In this document: positions 32,127-35,391 of the stretch, in pieces
Numbering within the stretch: the stretch's first letter is position 1
Layout of the letters: every line of letters begins with the position of its first letter
Made by a program: the position numbers and the translations under genes
The notes under the pieces: generated by a model
Databases searched by the model: none
Seen by the model: the letters and a program-made list of their open reading frames with translations, nothing else
Told to the model about the DNA's origin: nothing
Origin: Rhizobium sp. Q54
GTDB lineage: Bacteria > Pseudomonadota > Alphaproteobacteria > Micropepsales > Micropepsaceae
Direction of reading: 5' to 3'
NCBI GenBank assembly: GCA_945860165.1
Contig: CAMAPL010000023.1
Span: 1-35,391, forward strand
Length of the DNA stretch: 35,391 bases

Positions 32127-33416
32127 CTAGGGCGGCGTGATCTTGAACAGCTTGCCGCGCTCGGCCAGGGCATAGACCGCGCCATCGGGGCCGATCTTCA
32201 CGTCGCGCATGCGCGCCTTCTGGTCGGTCAGCATGGGTTCTTCCGCCACCACCTTGCCGCCCTTGATCTCCAGCCGGTAGATGCCGACGCCGCGAAGGCC
32301 CGCCACGAACAGGCTGTTCTTCCAGGCCGGGAACAGGTCGCCCTGATAGAAAGCCATGGCCGAGGTGCCGATCACCGGATCCCAGTAATAGGCCGGCTGC
32401 TCCATGCCCTTCTTGGCGACGCCTTCGCCGATCGGTTCGCCCGGATAATTGATGCCGCGGGTGATCACCGGCCAGCCATAATTGGCGCCGCGCTTGATGA
32501 TGTTGAGCTCGTCACCACCGCGCGGGCCATGTTCGACTTCCCACATGCGCCCGGTCTTGGGATCGATCGCCAGTCCTTGCGGACTGCGCAGGCCATAGGC
32601 CCAGATTTCCGGCAGCGCGCCCTTGGTCTTCAAAAACGGATTGTCCTTGGCGGGCGCGCCTTCAGGCATCAGGTGCACCACCTTACCCAGATGGTTGTCC
32701 AGCTTCTGCGCCAGCATGGCCATGTAGTCCCAATGCCGGTTGGCGTCGCGGTCGCCCATGATCAGGAAGATCGAGCCGTCCTTGCCGAACACGATGCGCC
32801 CGCCCTGCTTGCTGGACGAGTTGTTCAGCGGCACAGCCGGCGAGCCCCTGAAGATCACCTTCACGTCGCTAACTTTGGCGCCGTCTTCATCCAGCGTCGC
32901 ATACGCGAGGTTGGTGTTGCTCCAGAAGCCTTTCTCGACGACTTCGAAGAAGCTGAAATAGATGCGGCGGCTTTTGGCGAAGTCCGGCGCCAGCACCACT
33001 TCCATCAGCCCGAGCTTGTGGCCGGCGGCCGCCAGGTTTTCCAGACCCGCCAGCGGCGCCGACGGCGTGTCGGAGGCGTCCAGGAAGCGCAGCGCACCCG
33101 GCAGCTTCTCGCTGACCAGCATCTTGCCGGAGGGGAGGAACGCCACGCTCCAGCCCTGCCCAAGCTTGTCGGTGACGAGGCTGACCTTGTGCGGCGCCAC
33201 GCTTTTGAAGGGCGCGCGGGTCTGTTCCTTGAAGGCGGGCGCGTTCTTGGCGGTTTCCGGCGGGCGCGGGTCCCAATAGGCGCCATCTGCGATCGCGGGG
33301 GCGGGGTGTTCGCGCGATTCACCCGGCGGCAGCGGGGCAGTGGCCACGGTCTGTGCCGCCAGCGGGGCGGGCAACAGGGCCAGCGACAGCAGCCCAGATT
33401 TCAACCAGTGGTTCAC
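32127..33416 (-). CDS. Aldose sugar dehydrogenase-like PQQ protein (GSDH/YliI type), secreted
   Basis: The 429-residue protein starts at GTG 33416 behind GGGAGA and has a leader (LKSGLLSLALLPAPLAAQ). The propeller shows GQGWSVAFLPSGKMLVSEK, LGLMEVVLAPDFAKSRRIYF, AYGLRSPQGLAIDP with the PQQ-binding Arg at 277, and WEVEHGPRGGDELNIIKRGANYGWP. The position of the soluble-GDH catalytic His (DHQSGRL in that enzyme) reads SSKQGGR here, placing Lys203 where His is expected. It may have lost activity or use another base. It would act on aldoses in the periplasm. It is divergent from the sodium symporter and ends nine bases from the GH67 remnant, which fits a shared carbohydrate role. Confidence 0.87.
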   Translation of the reverse strand: MNHWLKSGLLSLALLPAPLAAQTVATAPLPPGESREHPAPAIADGAYWDPRPPETAKNAPAFKEQTRAPFKSVAPHKVSLVTDKLGQGWSVAFLPSGKMLVSEKLPGALRFLDASDTPSAPLAGLENLAAAGHKLGLMEVVLAPDFAKSRRIYFSFFEVVEKGFWSNTNLAYATLDEDGAKVSDVKVIFRGSPAVPLNNSSSKQGGRIVFGKDGSIFLIMGDRDANRHWDYMAMLAQKLDNHLGKVVHLMPEGAPAKDNPFLKTKGALPEIWAYGLRSPQGLAIDPKTGRMWEVEHGPRGGDELNIIKRGANYGWPVITRGINYPGEPIGEGVAKKGMEQPAYYWDPVIGTSAMAFYQGDLFPAWKNSLFVAGLRGVGIYRLEIKGGKVVAEEPMLTDQKARMRDVKIGPDGAVYALAERGKLFKITPP

Positions 33417-33574
33417 GCCAATCTCCCGATATTTTGGCGGCAGTTTAACGGGCGTGTGGCGGCGTGCCTAGCCTGGCGTTTAAGGGGTGACGGCCCCGGC
33501 TATATACATCTAGACTTACCCAAAAGGCCGATCACAACGACGCGGCAAGGCGCGGTCGGCAAGGGGGCAGGGGC

Positions 33575-35314
33575 GTGACTTCGACATTGGCAATGCTGCC
33601 GCTCGATTACATCGAGTTCTTCGTCTTTTTGATCCTGCTGTGCGCCGTCGGCATCTGGTCGGGCCGGGGCGAGCGCAAGTCGACCAACGATTACTTCCTG
33701 GCGGGGCGCACATTGCCCTGGTACGTGGTCGGCGGTTCCTATGTCGCCGCCAACGTCTCCACCGAGCATTTCGTGGGGCTTGTGGGCATTAGCTTTTTGC
33801 AGGGCGTGGTGCCGGCGCTGGCCCAGTGGCAGACCTCGCTGGTCGAAATCCTGATCGTATTTCTGTTCGTGCCCTTCCTGATCAAGGCGCGCATCACCAC
33901 CGTGCCGGAATATCTGGCCAAGCGCTTCGGCCAGGGCGTGCGCCAAGTCTTTGCGCTGCTGACCATCTTCGCCAACATCTCCATCTTCATGGCGGCGGTG
34001 ATGTATGCCGGCGGGTTGGCGCTGTCGGGCTTTTTCGGCTGGCCGCTTCTGTGGTGCATCATCGGCACCGGCATCTTCGCCGGCGGCTGGGCGGTGTATG
34101 GCGGCCTCAACACCGTGGCCTGGACCGGCCTTTTGACGGCGGTGGTCAAGATCGGCGGCGTCGGTCTTCTCACCATCTTCGCGCTGAAAGCCATGACACC
34201 GTCCGGCGGCATCATCGACGGCTTCATGTATGTGATGCACATGAACATGGCCGAGACCGGCGTGTGGAAACAGGCGGTCGAAGCCAGCGCCCCCAATCTG
34301 ACCCAGTATGGCGAATACAACCGCATGACAGTGTTCCAGCCGCCGGATCATCCGCTGGCGCCCTGGACCGGCACGTTCTTTAGTTTGCTGGCGGTGGGCG
34401 TTTGGTACGGCGTGATGAACCAGTTCATCGTTCAGCGCGTGCTGGGCGCCAAGGACATCTGGCATGCCCGTATGGGCCTGCTGATGGCCGGTTACGCCAA
34501 GCTTCTGTTGCCCTTCATCGTCGTGCTGCCGGGACTGATCCTGTTCGCGCGCTATCCCGAATTCCTGCTGGGCGACTGGAAGACCGCCGTGCATCGCGCC
34601 GATGGTGGCTTTGTGCTTCTGGTGCAGGAATTCCTGCCGGTGGGCCTGCGCGGACTTCTGCTGGCGGTGCTGATCAGCGCAGTGCAGGCGACCGTCAGCG
34701 CCGTGGTCAATGCCACCGCCGCGATCCTGACGCTCGATATTTACGTGCCGCTGATCAATCCCAATGCGACGGAAAAGCAGCGCGTGCGCTTCGGCATGTG
34801 GGCCAGCGTCGGCGCCATCGCGGCGGGTATCGCCATGGCGATCTATGTCAGCCAGCAAAGCGCCGGCATCTTCCAGTACATGCAGACGCTGAACGCCTTC
34901 GTCGCGCCGCCCTTTGCCGCCATCCTGTGGGTGGGCCTGATTTGGAAGCGCACCAACGGCGCGGGCGCCATGACGGCGGTGATCGGCGGCCTGGTGACGG
35001 GTCTTGCCATCAAGCTGGTGGGCTACAGCGTGGACATGCCCAGCTGGTACTATGCTTTCGCCAACCAGGCGGCGGTGTGCCTGGGGGTGTCGCTGCTGCT
35101 CTGCGTGGTCGGAACCCTGCTGCACCCAGCCCCCAGCCCGGGCACCGAAACGGACCCTATAACGTTCTGGAATTCGCGCGACACCCTTACCCAGGGGCTG
35201 GGCGACCGCTGGTATAACAGTGTGATACTCTGGGCCGGAGTGCTGCTTGTGCTGACCTGCGCCTGCATGCTGATATTTTCGCAAGTATTCTTCCCGACGG
35301 GAGCTGGCCCATGA
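33575..35314 (+). CDS. Sodium:solute symporter (SSS/SGLT family)
   Basis: The 579-residue protein begins at GTG 33575 behind AGGGGGCAGGGG. It is highly hydrophobic with about 13-14 membrane segments. Family marks are GIWSGRGERKSTNDYFLAGR, PWYVVGGSYVAANVSTEHFVGLVG, FLIKARITTVPEYLAKRFG, YGGLNTVAWTGLLTAVVKI, GVWYGVMNQFIVQRVLGAKD and LLAVLISAVQATVSAVVNATA. These place it near SGLT-type sugar carriers. It should take up a sugar or sugar-like solute with Na+. The next gene starts inside its stop (ATGA), so at least one more enzyme shares its message. The 33417-33574 gap upstream contains TATATACAT near 33500 as a possible -10 region. Confidence 0.92.
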   Translation: MTSTLAMLPLDYIEFFVFLILLCAVGIWSGRGERKSTNDYFLAGRTLPWYVVGGSYVAANVSTEHFVGLVGISFLQGVVPALAQWQTSLVEILIVFLFVPFLIKARITTVPEYLAKRFGQGVRQVFALLTIFANISIFMAAVMYAGGLALSGFFGWPLLWCIIGTGIFAGGWAVYGGLNTVAWTGLLTAVVKIGGVGLLTIFALKAMTPSGGIIDGFMYVMHMNMAETGVWKQAVEASAPNLTQYGEYNRMTVFQPPDHPLAPWTGTFFSLLAVGVWYGVMNQFIVQRVLGAKDIWHARMGLLMAGYAKLLLPFIVVLPGLILFARYPEFLLGDWKTAVHRADGGFVLLVQEFLPVGLRGLLLAVLISAVQATVSAVVNATAAILTLDIYVPLINPNATEKQRVRFGMWASVGAIAAGIAMAIYVSQQSAGIFQYMQTLNAFVAPPFAAILWVGLIWKRTNGAGAMTAVIGGLVTGLAIKLVGYSVDMPSWYYAFANQAAVCLGVSLLLCVVGTLLHPAPSPGTETDPITFWNSRDTLTQGLGDRWYNSVILWAGVLLVLTCACMLIFSQVFFPTGAGP

Positions 35315-35391
35315 ACAAACGCAATCTGTCCGACCTGGTGATCCGCCAGTCCGAATTCAAAGGCGAGATGGGGGTGGCACGCGCCGACATC
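35311..35391 (+). CDS. 5' end of an unidentified gene (partial)
   Basis: ATG 35311 overlaps the symporter stop by four bases. The frame is open for 27 codons to the window edge: MNKRNLSDLVIRQSEFKG, then EMGVARADI. There is no leader-like hydrophobic run, so the product is probably cytoplasmic. The fragment is too short to assign to a family; the overlap suggests it works on the transported solute. Confidence 0.55.
   Translation, partial: MNKRNLSDLVIRQSEFKGEMGVARADI

Noticed and set aside
33500-35284. 594-codon open frame on the minus strand opposite the symporter
   Set aside because: It is rich in His, Gln, Arg and Asp with no family motifs, and lies antisense to an unmistakable SSS transporter; a GC-rich frame shadow.
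1-35391. CRISPR array, tRNA, rRNA or integrase/att signatures
   Set aside because: I looked for regularly spaced repeats, tRNA-like cloverleaf ends and integrases and saw none; the only mobile DNA recognised is the IS3 remnant.

Overview
The window is a GC-rich, densely coded stretch from a Gram-negative bacterium, most likely an alphaproteobacterium. Evidence is a roughly 1000-residue TonB-dependent receptor, c-type cytochromes, PQQ enzymes, Tat and Sec leaders, and an IS3-type transposase of a kind common in that class. The class is inferred from gene style and the genus cannot be fixed. The content is catabolic and accessory: four PQQ-type dehydrogenases of two folds, two exported enzymes from normally cytoplasmic families, a receptor, two secondary transporters, and cytosolic oxidoreductases, aldolase-like and hydrolase-like enzymes. 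No rRNA, tRNA, CRISPR array or PQQ-synthesis gene was seen.

Layout. 1-701 (-): start of a GltD-like FeS/flavin oxidoreductase running off the left edge. 918-1063 (+): an orphan promoter-like site and 24-codon leader, cut by an IS3-family remnant (about 1064-1745) whose transposase has two in-frame stops. 1805-6704 (+): operon of exported proteins (PQQ dehydrogenase, Tat-exported mannonate-dehydratase-like protein, Tat-like exported fumarylacetoacetate-hydrolase-family protein, CBM9-like protein). 6716-10248 (-): operon of amidohydrolase, GarR/3-hydroxyisobutyrate-type dehydrogenase, ACS-family MFS transporter and a frameshifted ABM-type gene. 10354-15746 (+): tightly overlapped hyuA, hyuB, D-threonine-aldolase-like gene and a MEKHLA-domain gene with an in-frame amber codon. 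15758-19295 (-): bicupin, small cupin and a PQQ dehydrogenase with a haem c domain. 19555-22554 (+): TonB-dependent receptor with a strong terminator. 22653-23551 (-): frameshifted LysR regulator. 23785-25658 (+): DapA-family protein and an exported DUF6282-type metallohydrolase. 25907-31343 (-): sorbosone-dehydrogenase-like lipoprotein, sugar isomerase, Gfo/Idh/MocA oxidoreductase, dihaem cytochrome c and PdxA-family dehydrogenase. 31473-32118 (+): a 53-codon ORF and an internally deleted GH67 alpha-glucuronidase remnant. 32127-33416 (-): aldose-dehydrogenase-type PQQ protein. 33575-35314 (+): sodium/solute symporter, overlapped by the start of another gene at the right edge.

How it may work together (inference). 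The set fits oxidation of sugars or sugar acids in the periplasm, with electrons passed to c-type cytochromes, followed by dehydration or hydrolysis partly outside the cytoplasm and uptake through the MFS and SSS carriers. Inside, lactonase-like, GarR-like, DapA-like, PdxA-like, Gfo/Idh/MocA and isomerase enzymes would finish the job. The GH67 remnant and mannonate-dehydratase-like protein point to uronates or glucuronoxylan. An aromatic-acid role is a competing reading, because FAH, PdxA, COG3618 and ACS-family proteins also occur in such pathways.

Gene decay is a second theme. The transposase, ABM gene, MEKHLA gene, LysR regulator and GH67 gene are all broken, and two signal-peptide stubs have lost their bodies. 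The only recognisable transcription factor in the window is thus inactive as read.
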